Below are positions 22,701-32,963 of a DNA stretch of 48,340 nt, piece by piece (within the stretch, counting starts at the first letter, position 1; each line of letters starts with the position of its first letter). Below the pieces are notes generated by a model. That model was not told where the DNA came from and searched no databases. It was given only the letters and a program-made list of their open reading frames with translations. The position numbers and the translations under genes are program-made. This DNA is from Pelagophyceae sp. CCMP2097. Its lineage: Eukaryota; Sar; Pelagophyceae. The DNA is taken from the NCBI GenBank assembly GCA_026770575.1, contig MU657175.1:331442-379781 (forward strand), read 5' to 3'.

Positions 22701-24302
22701 ACGGCCTTGAACAGCGCCTAGACGAAAGAAAATATGGCAAGCGCTCCGGATGAGCGCGACCGCTCGACGTCTCCCGGCCACCGCAAGAAACCGGCGAATC
22801 TCCCGGCGGCTTTCATCCCGCTGTATTTCTTCGCCGCTTTTTGCAGGCGCCTCGACGTCGGCCATAGCATAGGCCCAGGATATGTTGACGAGGTTCTGCG
22901 GCGCAAAGAGGAGGATCTTTTTGACCGCGTCGTAGCCGACTGCTTTGAACAGTCCCGGGGCGTGGACGCCGGCCTAGCGGCCGAGGTGCGGGATGCGCAG
23001 GCGATCAATTCGCGGGCGCGGGGGAGCGACGGTGGCAAAGGCCCATATGATGTTCGCCAGGGCCTGCGGGTTGAACTTGTCCAGCTTCTTCGGCGCGTCG
23101 TGCGCAATCGCGTGGAAGAGCGCTCCGGGCCGGATGCCCGCGGTGGAAAACGCCCAAGCCGTGTTCGCCAGGTCTTGCGCGTTGAACGTGTCCATCTTTT
23201 TCACCGACGTCGTCGCGATCGCATCAAAGAGGCCCGGCGCTTCAACCCGGAGCTTTGTAAAGGCCCAGGCCGTGTTCGCCAGCTCCTGCGAGCTGAAAGT
23301 CGGGACCTTTGGCCGCGCCGCGTTTGCGATTGCATCGAAAAGCCTCCGCGCGTCCACATCCCGAACTTTCGCCACACCCCAGCACGCCACGGACAACTGG
23401 CGCGCCGCCCACGCTGCTGGGTCGTTCAAGACGTGCGTCGCCGCGCAGTCGACGAGTCTTTGTAAAGCGGGGCCTTGAGAGGCGAGCAAAGTAGAGTGCA
23501 GCACCCCAACCCGATGCAAAGACGTCGCGAGATTCACCGCGTCGTAGCTCTCGCCGCCTTTGCGCTCGAAGAGGCCGAGGATGTCCTTGACCGCGGGGCA
23601 AAGGACTAGTTCCTTGTTCAGGGCGATACATCTTCGCTTCGCCTCGGCCGCAAAAGCCGGCGAGACGACTGATGCCTCCGATTCAGCCGCCTCCGCGCCC
23701 GCCGCGTCTGCAACCGCTGCGTCTGCAACCGCCGCGCCCGCCGCGTCCAAGCCGACTGTGTCCGCGCCCGCAGTGCTCGCCGAGACGTCGCCGTCGGTCG
23801 CCGCTTGGACGGCCGCGCGCTGGGCCTTGGCCTTGGCGATTTCGGCGTTTGTTTTCATGGCCGAATCGACTTTTCTTTTGACAGTCACGATGCGATCGTG
23901 GAACGTAGACCCGTGCAGCTCCGAGACAACATCGTCCGCTGATCCTTCGACGGTCACAAAGGCAAAGCCGCGCGAGAGGCCCGTCGAAGAGTCCGTCGGT
24001 AAAACGACGCTCTGCACGGAGCAGACGCGCTCGAACCTACGTCGCAAGTATACGACGGTCCGGAGAGGCCGAACGGGGCCGTCGAGGGTTTCCGAGGCCT
24101 CATGGAACCGTCGAGGGTCGTCGCGGGCCGTATGGGTCCGTCGAGGGTCCGGAGATGGGTTGAATGGGGTCGTCGAGGGCACTTACGCGGCACGCAGCTC
24201 GACGACGGTCATCTTAAACGGCAGATTCGACACATAAAACTCGTGCGACGCCGCCGGCCCGCCGCTGAAGCGCCGCACCAGCCGCAGCGCCGAAGCCCGC
24301 AT
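19732..24302 (-). CDS. Organellar RNA-binding protein: RRM, FAST/HPR-like repeats, RAP domain
   Basis: Eleven minus-strand exons close in phase to 1025 aa: 24302-24187, 24036-23031, 22973-22845, 22717-22548, 22295-21999, 21740-21569, 21319-20838, 20649-20528, 20441-20201, 20120-19992, 19945-19732. The start MRASALRLVRRFSGG is an Arg-rich, acid-free mitochondrial-type presequence. An RRM follows (FYVSNLPF, RNP1 SRGFAFVTV), then an Ala-rich linker. About ten helical repeats of ~36-38 residues come next, pattern FnsqeLANtaWAfakagveAPgLFdAIA, as in FASTK/heptatricopeptide proteins. The C-terminal RAP domain has IFVDAAQQSSKIAVQADGPE and MGWQLCRIPYSEW. Proteins of this class bind and process organellar transcripts; organelle and target RNA are inferred. 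Intron 22844-22718 is GC-AG. Introns 4-7 are long (188-258 nt) and internally repetitive. Confidence 0.88.
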
Positions 24303-24419
24303 CAGAGCGCCCGCCACCTTGGTGCGCGACGCTGGACACTCGGGCGATCGCCAAAGAAGTAATCTCCGGAGCCGGAGCGACGGCCGAATTCTGGCGGAGC
24401 CGAGACGCCAAGTATGATA

Positions 24420-25478
24420 GGGAATGGCCTCTCCAATTTGGTACGCTCTCCTAATTTGGTACGCTTTCGCTATTTTTAGCGCCGGGCAGGCTGTACGCCG
24501 ACTACGAGGCTGATACTTCGGATCGGGGCCCGGGACGATGGTCTCTGCGAGCTGCCCAAATTTCAGGCTCGCCCGAGGGTGGTTGAACCAGCCACCAACC
24601 CGCTAAGCTTCGCCAAAAAGGCAAGTCACAGGCTGAAAAGGGAGACAGAGCTCCTGATATTAGAGGGGTTTTCCCAGATTACTTGAGCAGCTTGGAGCAG
24701 GCTCGTGTCGAGCCTACATGGCGAGTCTGGGTGTTTGCTTTTGGCGGCGTCATCACCGCGCGTCGCTCTCACGGCCATATCAATCTTGGCTCCAGGCCGA
24801 TGAGTGGAGCTGCGATCATCACTCCTCCCTTTTCGGGCTCTGGATGCCCTCCAACTTCGCCCCAGTGGCCAAAGTGTGTGCCCTCGGAAGCGGTATCCAC
24901 GCTCAACATAGGTACGAATGGATACCGCTTCCGAGGGCACGCACTTTGCGCCTCCTGCCATCACCGGAAATCATTTAGTCTGTTTCCACTATATTTCCGG
25001 GTTTTCCCCCTTCAAGGTGGACTTAAAGGCCCCATTTTAGATTTAATAAACTCCAAAATTGCCGCTATTGGCCTCTCCTAATCCCGTATTTTTTCGGCCT
25101 GTGAGTCGGCCAAAATCTCTTGACCGGCGGCGGTGGTTCGGCGCGAGTCTCCCGACGAAGAGGTGCGGCTGCTTTGGTGTGTCGTCAGTGCGGCCGTCGC
25201 GGGGCCCGCGCCGTGAAGCGGGCCTCGGGGAGCATCCAGATCGCGCGCAAAGCTTCATTTTCCAACCGGAGTAGTTGTCACGAGAATGGCCCTGGCGTCA
25301 GATTGGCGCCCCGGCCTTCCTCATTTGAAGGCCGAGGCGCGGTCGGGTGGCATCGAGCCGCGCCACGCCGCGAAACGAGGCCCCGGGAGAGGCCGGATCG
25401 ACCCGCTTGAGCGAAAAAGGTCAAAGCGTACCAAGTTGGGTGAAAATCAGGGCGTACCAAATTGGAGAGGCCATTCCC
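24420..25478. mobile_element. Non-autonomous TIR DNA element with TA target duplication
   Basis: Bounded by 27-bp terminal inverted repeats, GGGAATGGCCTCTCCAATTT... at 24420-24446 and its perfect complement at 25452-25478, flanked on both sides by TA. A second inner pair of related TTGGTACGCTTT motifs extends the similarity. The 1059-bp interior has no transposase-like frame. TA duplication is typical of Tc1/mariner-like elements and related MITEs, so superfamily is inferred only. It lies 103 bp upstream of the MYND pseudogene and about 117 bp from the RAP gene start. Confidence 0.8.
24871..24947. repeat. 29-bp near-perfect hairpin inside the TIR element
   Basis: Arms 24871-24899 and 24919-24947 are inverted copies with one mismatch, core GTGCCCTCGGAAGCGGTATC. 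They are separated by a 19-nt loop. If transcribed the RNA would fold into a long, strong stem. A small-RNA precursor or a nested element end are both possible. Confidence 0.85.
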
Positions 25479-25581
25479 TAATAACCCTGGCCCGGGTCGC
25501 GGTTTGAAGCGGTCGCGCGCACGGCTCGTCCTCACACGGCACCGGCGGCCCGAGCTCGGCGCGCGCGGGCCGGCCGTCGCG

Positions 25582-26650
25582 ATGGCCACGCCGCCGCCGG
25601 TCGCACCCAAAGAGCCGTGCTGCGTCTGCGACGCGCCGAAATGCAAGCACTGCACCAAGTGCGTATCGTGGCACCACTGCGGCAAGGCGTGCCAGCTCGT
25701 AGACTGAAACGAGGGCGGGCACAAGGCGCAGTGCAAGGAGCTCGCAGTCGCGTTTCAAGACCGCCTCCTCGACTCGCTCATGCCGGAAAAGAAGCCCAAG
25801 GAAGAGCCGGCTGTCGAGGACGTCTTGCAAGCGGATGGTTCCAAGGCGGCCGCGCGCTTATCGGCTGTTCGGGCTGGAAAGACGGCGGTCGACGCCACCG
25901 CGCTGAAACATGACACGTCGGACTCGCGCGGCATTTGCGCCATCTGCCTCAACCTGCTTCCGATCAAGGGTAACCAACAGTCGTTCAATTCTTGCTGCTG
26001 CAAGAATCTATGCACGAACTGCTCCGCAAAGTGCAGCACGACGACCGGTGCCCGCTCTGCCGAGCGCCCGTCCCCACGTCGGACGCCGAGATACTGTGCC
26101 GGCTGCAGAAGCACGCGGACATAGGGCACGCCGACGCGCAGGATATCCTCGGAGACTCGTACAAAAACGGTGCCATGGGCCTCAAGCAGAGAATTAAGCG
26201 GGCGGCCCAGCAGTACGAGCTTTCGGCGGCGCAAAGGCACGCATCCGGCACGGCATCCGGCAAGGGCACGCATGCGCTCAGAATAAATTGGGCTATTTTT
26301 ATGAGGTCGGAACCGGCGTCAAGATCAACCTCAAGACCGCCGCGCACTGGTACCGACGCGCGGCCGAGCAAGGACATGACATTGCTCAGTACGATCTCGG
26401 CGTGATGTTCCACGGCAACTTGAAGGGCGTGGCGCAGTCGTACGCCCAAGCCGTGAAGTGGTCCCGGCTCGCCGCAGGACGACAGTGACGCGCTCTAAAC
26501 CTCGGCTTGTCTTATGGAAAGGGCGTCGGCGTCCCGCAGGACCTCCACGAGGCGCTGCGCCTGAAGCGCGCCGTGGCAAAGGGGAACGCCGGCGCTGCGG
26601 CGGGGATCCGAGCAATCGAGGCATCGCTCGCGGCGGCGCGCCCCCGCTGA
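25582..26650 (+). pseudogene. Decayed paralogue of the MYND/RING/Sel1 gene
   Basis: The order of modules matches 406-1446: MYND finger (EPCCVCDAPKCKHCTKC), RING-like finger (CAICLNLLP...RCPLCRAP) and Sel1 repeats (AHWYRRAAEQGHDIAQYDLG), ending like its paralogue in AIEASLAAARP. The gene is broken. The Trp codon after CQLVD is now TGA at about 25706, at least two frameshifts fall at about 26030-26045 and in the Sel1 part near 26270, and another lies after about 26485. Splicing does not rescue these because no donor/acceptor pair fits and the intact copy has no introns. Conservation is otherwise high, so inactivation looks fairly recent. Confidence 0.85.
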
Positions 26651-27266
26651 TCTCGGCCGGCGTGCAGCCCTCTTGGAGGACGCCGTGGTCGCCCGGGACG
26701 CATAAGCCGTTTGAATAAGTCAGCTTTCCGGCAGCCCTGTCTTCCTCTACGTCGAGCCGATAACAAGGCTTACGCGCGCGTCTCGACACATCGAGGCCGT
26801 CGTCGGGCCCGCTTGAAGAAGTACGAGTCCCCGGCTCGAAAAACGCGCAATCAAGCTGGCAAGGAGACTGCATCACGACGCTATTCAGACGGCACTGCTA
26901 GACGTTCGAACGATACAGCTCCAAAATTCCTCGGGCTCCAAACCAAGGACCGCGAGGCATGCACACCCAGCATCCACGTCCGTCGTTGGCCGCGTCTCCG
27001 CCCGAGCAGCCCACGCAGCCAGCAACGCGGCTGCCCGAAAGTTCTTTGCGTCGTAGTCCCGTTCCCCGACTCGTGACGAGGGCCGGGCCTCGGACCAGAG
27101 TGCGCGGCCTCGTCCGCGAGGCGCCCGGTGTTACGCAGCTCCGCGGCCGCACTAAATACCGCGGATGCGAGGGCCACACTGCGTTTGACGCAACGGCGCG
27201 GCTGCGACGGCGTTTGAGACATCTGGGGTACACAACAAGGTTATAAATATCTGACGGAGCAAATGT
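26651..27266. other. Region with no supported gene
   Basis: Between the MYND pseudogene and eL39. Modest open frames occur on both strands (a minus frame of ~110 codons from about 27220) but lack domains, conserved motifs or convincing splice sites. The right end is AT-richer and probably contains the eL39 3' UTR. Confidence 0.4.
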
Positions 27267-27653
27267 TTAAAGGCCGAGCTTGGTGCGGCGCCAGTGGCGA
27301 CGCTTGGTGTTGTACCTAGGCAGAAAGGGTCTGCGGGCCGTCGAAGGCGCGCGGTCGCGGCCGTCACCCGCGTCCGTCGCGCTCAGACGCACCGGATGGT
27401 GTTGTCCGTGCGCATGCGAGTCCACTGCGGGATCGGGCGGTTCTGGTTCATCTTCTTCGCCAGCGTCTGCTTGGTGCGGAACGACTTGTGCGACGGCTAA
27501 GCGGAGGGCGAGCGTCAAACGAGTGTCAAACAACGTCTAAGCGCCTGAAAACACCCGGAGCGCCCGGGGAACAATGCAGTCCGCAGCGCACGGGACACCC
27601 CTAAAGTCCCCGCGCTGGGGCCCATGCGCGGTAGGACGCGGCTGGCACACCAT
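27267..27653 (-). CDS. RPL39: 60S ribosomal protein eL39
   Basis: eL39 is a tiny basic protein lining the large-subunit exit tunnel. Three minus-strand exons (27653-27651, 27496-27393, 27315-27267) join to exactly 51 aa, the universal length. The first exon is only the ATG, followed at once by a GTGTGC donor; placing an intron directly after the start codon is a known pattern for this gene in other eukaryotes. Diagnostic stretches are [33 protein letters not shown] and [15 protein letters not shown]. The introns are 154 and 77 nt. An ab initio gene finder would easily miss this gene. Confidence 0.95.
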
Positions 27654-28092
27654 CCTGAAAATCGACTCTGTGAATGAGCGATTAATGGCGAGCAGATTGG
27701 AGGATTTGATAAATCTATACCCTTGTTAAAATTCCTCAAATAATCGTACGTAGGAATTCCTATACTAACAACGAAGAGGAGGATCTCGCCGAGTGCGTCC
27801 CTGGCGTAATCGTCGCACGGATCTTCAGTCTCCAAGGAGTACGATTGTCAATTGGGATAGGAATTCCTGGCAAATTTTCAGGTCCCTTGAAAGTTGCAGT
27901 GCGGTTTGGGTCCCAATGCGGTGCGCCTCGAGAACACGCAACAATCGTCGCTTAGAGTTGTGGTCCACGGGGGAAATCGTTTTCGCTTGCGCGCGAGGCG
28001 AGCCAGGGCGACGGTGCGGCAGGGTTTTGTTTGGCGGTGGAATAATTTTCCGTCTCGGGTGGAATAATTTTCCGTCTCGAGCGCGTCGCTGC
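27654..28092. other. Spacer between eL39 and a membrane-protein gene
   Basis: Contains the eL39 promoter side and the 3' flank of the next minus-strand gene. An AT-richer part (27660-27880) has two copies of GGAATTCCT (27752 and 27862). No gene is supported. Confidence 0.4.
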
Positions 28093-28918
28093 TTAGAGCG
28101 CCTCCTCGACCTTGGGGTTGTGCTTGGCGATGAGGTGCTCCTCGATGCCGTTCATGCCGACGGCGCCGAGCACGAACAAGACGAAAATGACCTACGGGCC
28201 CGAGTCTCTAGAGGGGAAAGCCCGGAGGCCCCGGTCGAGGGACTTTTCGAGGGACTGTCGTCGAGGGACCGTCGTCGGGGGGCAGTCCAGGGGCTCTCAG
28301 GGGTCGTCTTTCGTCCGTTTCCGAGCGTCGACGTCGACGCGGGTCCGTACGCCAAAGACGAAGAAGATCCAGAGCGCCGTCGCCTTTTCGTCCGTGTCCA
28401 GCGCCGCCTTGAGGAGCAGCACGTAGATACCGAGGAGGCAGGACCACAGCGTCAGGAAGCACGCGCACATGATGCCTAGGGCGCGGGGCGTAGGGCGCGG
28501 GGCTTCACGCTGCCTGCAGGTGCATCCAGCCTCTTCGAGCATCTTTGAACTCCGCGGCGTGGCCGGCCGCCAGGAATGCAGAGGCACGCTCCTCCCACGG
28601 CTGGGGCGTCGTCCTTCACCCAAACACTGGCAAGGAAGACGCACCGAGGTCCTCGCAGGAGAGGTACGAGGCGACGTTGTACTCGACGACCTCGCCCGTC
28701 GACTTGGTGTAGTTGAGGACAAAGGGCTTGTAGGCGGTGATGGCGTAGAGTTCCTTGAGGGACGACGGCCGGAAGCTACACGTAGACGGCGTGGGGGTGT
28801 GACGCGAGGGCACTGCGCAACAGGGGCGCCGCGCGACGTACGTGCGGTCATCCTTGGACGACGTCGAGGGCGCCTTGGGCTGAAGTGGCGCCTCGGCCTC
28901 AAGTGCGGCGCCCGACAT
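28093..28918 (-). CDS. Unknown two-TM membrane protein
   Basis: Five exons (28918-28842, 28775-28643, 28600-28531, 28475-28351, 28191-28093) close in phase to 167 aa. The start MSGAALEAEAPLQPKAPSTS is soluble. A cytosolic-type block follows (SSLKELYAITAYKPFVLNY, then WEERASAFLAAGHAAEFKDA), then membrane span 1 (FLTLWSCLLGIYVLLLKAAL) and span 2 (WIFFVFG|VIFVLFVLGAVG), and a short tail NPKVEEAL. The family was not recognised. Two introns, 28642-28601 and 28530-28476, work only as GC-AG introns, an inference supported by phase and by clear GC-AG introns elsewhere in the window. The last intron holds TCGAGGGAC-type minisatellite. The gene is divergent from GFAT. Confidence 0.6.
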
Positions 28919-29294
28919 GGTGGCAAGCCTCGGGTCACTTGCTGGGACAAAAAAATTCCACTGTTGCTCCAAAAACGGAAACTCTCTGTCTCGACATCGG
29001 CGACGTTTGGAAATCCGACGTGGAAGCCACGGCGCCCCCGAGGTATCTCCCGAGGCCTCGGGGCTCGTCGGACGCGCGCTGCCGACCATATTCGGGGTGC
29101 ATAAAAAATGAGACATCTTCGCCTCTCCTTTTGTGAGACGCCATTCACGACGCCGGCGGCGCGGCCATGATCGGAGCGCCGCCTCGATACCCAGTAGACA
29201 ACGGACGCCAAAAATTCATTCGACTTTCTGGTGCGTTTAGATTCGGCGAGCGCGTGGTTTGCGGCTGCCAGTGGCATCGGCCCGACGCGACGGC
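28919..29294. promoter_or_regulatory. Divergent intergenic region upstream of GFAT
   Basis: Separates the minus-strand membrane-protein start from the GFAT start. No TATA box or known motif is identified with confidence. If GFAT starts at the alternative ATG at 29167, the shared promoter is about 250 bp. Confidence 0.4.
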
Positions 29295-31924
29295 ATGGTT
29301 TACGGCCGGATCGCCTCGCGCGCCGCCGCGGTGGCCATCGCCAGCGGTGCGTGTCCCCGCGGCGGGCGGCGTAAATGGTCGGAGCGACGATGCGCTTGCA
29401 TTCAATGAGTGTGATATGATACCTTTACACTGTTGCTGCTCAGGCCCCGTGTTTTACGGCGAGCGCCACGGAGACGGCCAGTGGCGCCGCAAGCGTGCGT
29501 TTTCGGAGACCAACTCGGAGGACCGACGACGACTCCCCGTCGTCTGTCCAGAGTCTTCGGTTTGCGCGCCCGACGGCGTCCGTTTGTAGTCGCCGACTGC
29601 TGCGGCATCGTTGGCGTCGTCGCGTGCGTTTTAACTGCCATCCGTTGCGTGGTTCACTGCGTTTGTAGGAACGACGACGCTTCAAAGTACCTTTTGGATG
29701 GCCTGATGATCCTGAGGAACCGCGGCTACGACTCCGCCGGGATCGCCACGCTCGCCACGGGCGCTGCGCCGGGAGAGGGGCAGATCCTCGTCACCAAGTA
29801 CGCCTCACGCGGCAGCACCGTGCGTTGACCGGGAGCGGGAAACTCGATCGGACCACGTGTCTGCGAAAGACACGCGTTGCGCAGGCCGACTCCATCGAGC
29901 TCGTTCGCCAGCATGCGGCCAAGCACGCCGGTGAGCGCGGCGGGCCTTCAAAGGCGCAAATGCTGCGATATTCCGTGCTCGGGCACGAAATCGAGTTTCG
30001 AACTCAGGGCGTGACTCGTTCCGCGCTTGGGCCCAACATTCCACTGTAGGCCACAACATTGGCATTGCGCACACGCGCTGGGCGACGCACGGCGGCAAGA
30101 CGGACGAGAACGCGCACCCGCACTTTGACGCCCACTGCCGCGTCGCGGTGGTGCACAACGGCGTGATTACGAACGCGGACTTTTTAAGGAAGGAGATGGA
30201 GTCTACGAAGAACATCATCTTCCGGTCGCAGACGGATACCGAAGTCATCGCCCAGCTCATCGGCTGCGTCATGGACGACCGCCCGGACCTGCACCTGCGC
30301 GAGGCCACCTCCAAAGCTTTGGCGAGGTGCGAGGGCACTTGGGGCCTGGCCGTGCTCTCGACTTCGAACGCGGCGGAGGTGGTCGTGGCCTGCAACGGTT
30401 CTCCGATGACGATTGGCCTGGCGGCGGACAAGACGTTTATCGCTTCCGAGCCGGCGGCGTACAATCAGCATACGAAGAATTTCATTGCTATGCAGGATGG
30501 CGAAATTGGAGTCGTCCGCGCCGGGGACACTTCTTTAGACCTCACGCGAGTCGAGCAGGCCCCGGAGTTGGATTTGAGGCCGTCGCCGGCGCCGCACGCG
30601 CACTGGATGGAGCGCGAGATTAAGGAGCAGCCGGAAGCGATTGCCCGGGCTTTGGCGTACGGCGGGCGTTTGGGCGAGGACAAAGTTTTCCTTGGAGGTC
30701 TGGACCGCAACAAGGACAAGATGCGGCAGGTGGAGCACCTTTTACTCGTGGGCTGCGGCACCTCGCTGAACGCGTCGAGGTACGGGGCGAAACTTATGCG
30801 CGACTTGGGGGCGTTTACGACGGCGACGGCGATGGACGCCGCGGAGCTCGACGTCACCGACCTGCCCCGGTCCAGCGCGGGCATGCTGGCAGTGTCGCAG
30901 TCCGGGGAGACGAAGGACGTGCAACGGTGCGTGAAAGCGGCGGAGGGGGCCGGGGTGACGGCGATTTCCATCGTGAACAACGTCGGCTCGCTGATCGCCC
31001 GGACCACAAAGTGCGGCGTCTACCTCAACGCCGGCCGCGAAAACGCAGTCGCCTCGACCAAGGCGTTTACCACGCAGGTGATAGTATTATCCTACGGGCT
31101 TTCTGTGCCATGGCTTTGAGAGTATTATGAGAGTATTCCTCTCTGATTTGTATTGTATTCTCCTTCAGGTCACCGTCATGGCCCTCATCACGTGCTGGTT
31201 CCGCCAGCTGCGCGACGAGGACGAGCACCACGAGTCGTTTAAGACCAAGGCTCGCGACTTGATGGATTCTTTACAGCGGCTTCCCATTTCCTTTGGCATG
31301 GCGTTACGTTTACAACCGCAGTGCAAGCGCCTCGCAGAGAAGCTCAAGGGCGCGGACCACATCTTCATCCTCGGCAAGGGCTACGGCGAGCCCATTGCGC
31401 AGGAAGGGGCGCTGAAGATCAAGGAGTGTACTTACATCCACGCCGAAGCGTTCTCGGGTGGCGCCATGAAGCACGGGCCGTTAGAAGGACCGCGTCAAAC
31501 GGAACCGATGGGACGTTTCTGAAGCGCCGAGAATGGAGCCACTGCGACACAGAGGCTCGCCGGAGGGTCCCAGAGCGCTCCCGGCGCTTTCCCAGCGGCC
31601 CCGCGTAGGTTTGCGTTGATTAGCGAGGACATGACGAAGCGCACCCCGATCATTATGCTCATCTTGGATGACGAGCACGCGCACCACATGCGCACCGCCG
31701 CCTGCGAAGTCAAGGCGCGCAACGCCGACGTCATGATCATCACCGACGACCGCCGGCTGGCCCAAGGGTTGGACGACGACCCCATCGTCATCCCGCGCAA
31801 CGGCCGCTTGACGGCGCTCATCGCAGTCCTCCCCTTGCAGTTCCTCGCCTACGAGCTGGGCCTCCTCCGCGGCGTCGACCCGGACTTTCCTCGCCACTTG
31901 GCAAAGAGCGTGACGGTCGACTGA
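29295..31924 (+). CDS. GFPT: Glutamine:fructose-6-phosphate aminotransferase (GFAT)
   Basis: GFAT makes glucosamine-6-phosphate from fructose-6-phosphate and glutamine, the entry step of the hexosamine pathway. The glutaminase domain has [38 protein letters not shown] and VVHNGVITN. Two SIS domains follow with [37 protein letters not shown] and the end LAKSVTVD. Downstream exons 29590-29623, 29669-29819, 29885-29930, 30050-31077, 31169-31479 and 31609-31924 are firm. The first exon is not: 29295-29346 ([17 protein letters not shown]) and 29167-29230 both splice in phase to the acceptor at 29589, giving 645 or 649 aa. In both cases residues precede the catalytic Cys, which must be N-terminal to act, so removal of a presequence is inferred. 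The doubled Cys (CCGIVG) is unusual. Confidence 0.9.
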
Positions 31925-32272
31925 CGCCCGCGCGGCATACGGCCGCCGCGGACCGCGGCGGCCGCGGACCGCGCTGCCGAGGCGGCGCAGAGACCTCGGC
32001 GCCGCCGAGAGCCCCTCGAGGCGGGGCACGGTGCACAGGCACACCTCACTCGAGGCGTTGTAGATAAGATACTCCGACTCTCCAGATTCCCAGCTTCCGC
32101 CCCAGCCCGGCGAAACCCGATGCAGACGACATGGCCGGCCACTCGAGAGGGGCGCCGGTATGGCTTCGCGACGGGCAGATTCCGCAGTTTACAACGGCGT
32201 AATTACGGCGATCGTGACAAGGCGGAGAGAGATTTTGTGTTGCCAAGAGCACGTACTCCAAGCCCAGTCGCT
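31925..32272. other. Spacer after GFAT
   Basis: No gene is supported. A GGCCGCGGACCGCGGCGGCCGCGGACC palindrome-rich stretch follows the GFAT stop at about 31940-31970. Confidence 0.4.
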
Positions 32273-32963
32273 ATGTCCTTCGCTATGTCGCGCCTGCTGC
32301 GGCCGGCGGTGCGTCCCGCGCGGGTTGGGGCGGCGGCGGACGCGCGTGGTAGGCGTTTGCGGCGGCCAAGCGGCCTTTGATCGCGGCCCGCAACTTCTCG
32401 GGGGCTAAAATCCCCGGCAAGGTCGGCGGCAAAAAGGAATCAGACACGTTCTACCAGATCTGGCTCACCGCGAGAACGCGGCGCCGGGAAGAACGGAAAG
32501 ACTTGGATATTGGGGGCCCGGCGAGGTTTGGAGCGCGAGGGACGTCACGTTTTTAATTCCATCGGCGCAGGACCCGGCCACGTACCCGATCATCGTCATC
32601 ATCGGCGGCGAGCGCCCGCGTCTATCACTTTAAGCAAAAGTGGCCGGCCAATTCGCAAGATGGAAAGGTTTTAATAGCGTGGGCCACGCGTCGTTCCTGG
32701 GTATTCAGAGTCCCGGGAGCGGCCGTTTGCCGAGGCATCCTGCTTCTTCGATGGACCGCGGTGCGCGACGCCCGACGTAGGCGCACTTATTTTCTGCTCG
32801 ACGGTCATGGCGTAAGTCCCTCAATGAGTCCCTCAATGATTTGAAAAAGTCCCTCTTTTCCCCTCTCTCCGCCGCGCCCGATGCCGTGGGCAGGCGCGCG
32901 ATGTTCCTGTGCCCGGATGTGCGCATTACGAAGACGGCGCGGCAGCAGGTGATCCGTGAGTAG
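32273..32963 (+). pseudogene. Broken or mis-sequenced small membrane-protein gene
   Basis: Exon 32273-32308 (MSFAMSRLLRPA, presequence-like) splices via a 44-nt intron (GTGCGT...GTAG) to 32353, giving AFAAAKRPLIAARNFSGAKI and ESDTFYQIWLT. After that the plausible protein jumps between frames: GKNGKTW, then YWGPGEVWSARDVTFLIPS with DPATYPIIVIIGG, then ARVYHFKQKWPANSQDGK. Each piece is well formed but single-base shifts are needed at about 32470-32505 and 32610. A last in-phase piece after a GTAAGT intron ends FLCPDVRITKTARQQVIRE-stop at 32963. The family was not recognised; one short membrane span and the presequence suggest a mitochondrial inner-membrane protein. Sequencing errors are an alternative to decay. 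Confidence 0.45.

Noticed and set aside
25582..26650. Intact second MYND/RING/Sel1 gene with introns
   Set aside because: The breaks have no donor/acceptor pairs, and the intact homologue is intronless with uninterrupted conserved sequence at those sites.
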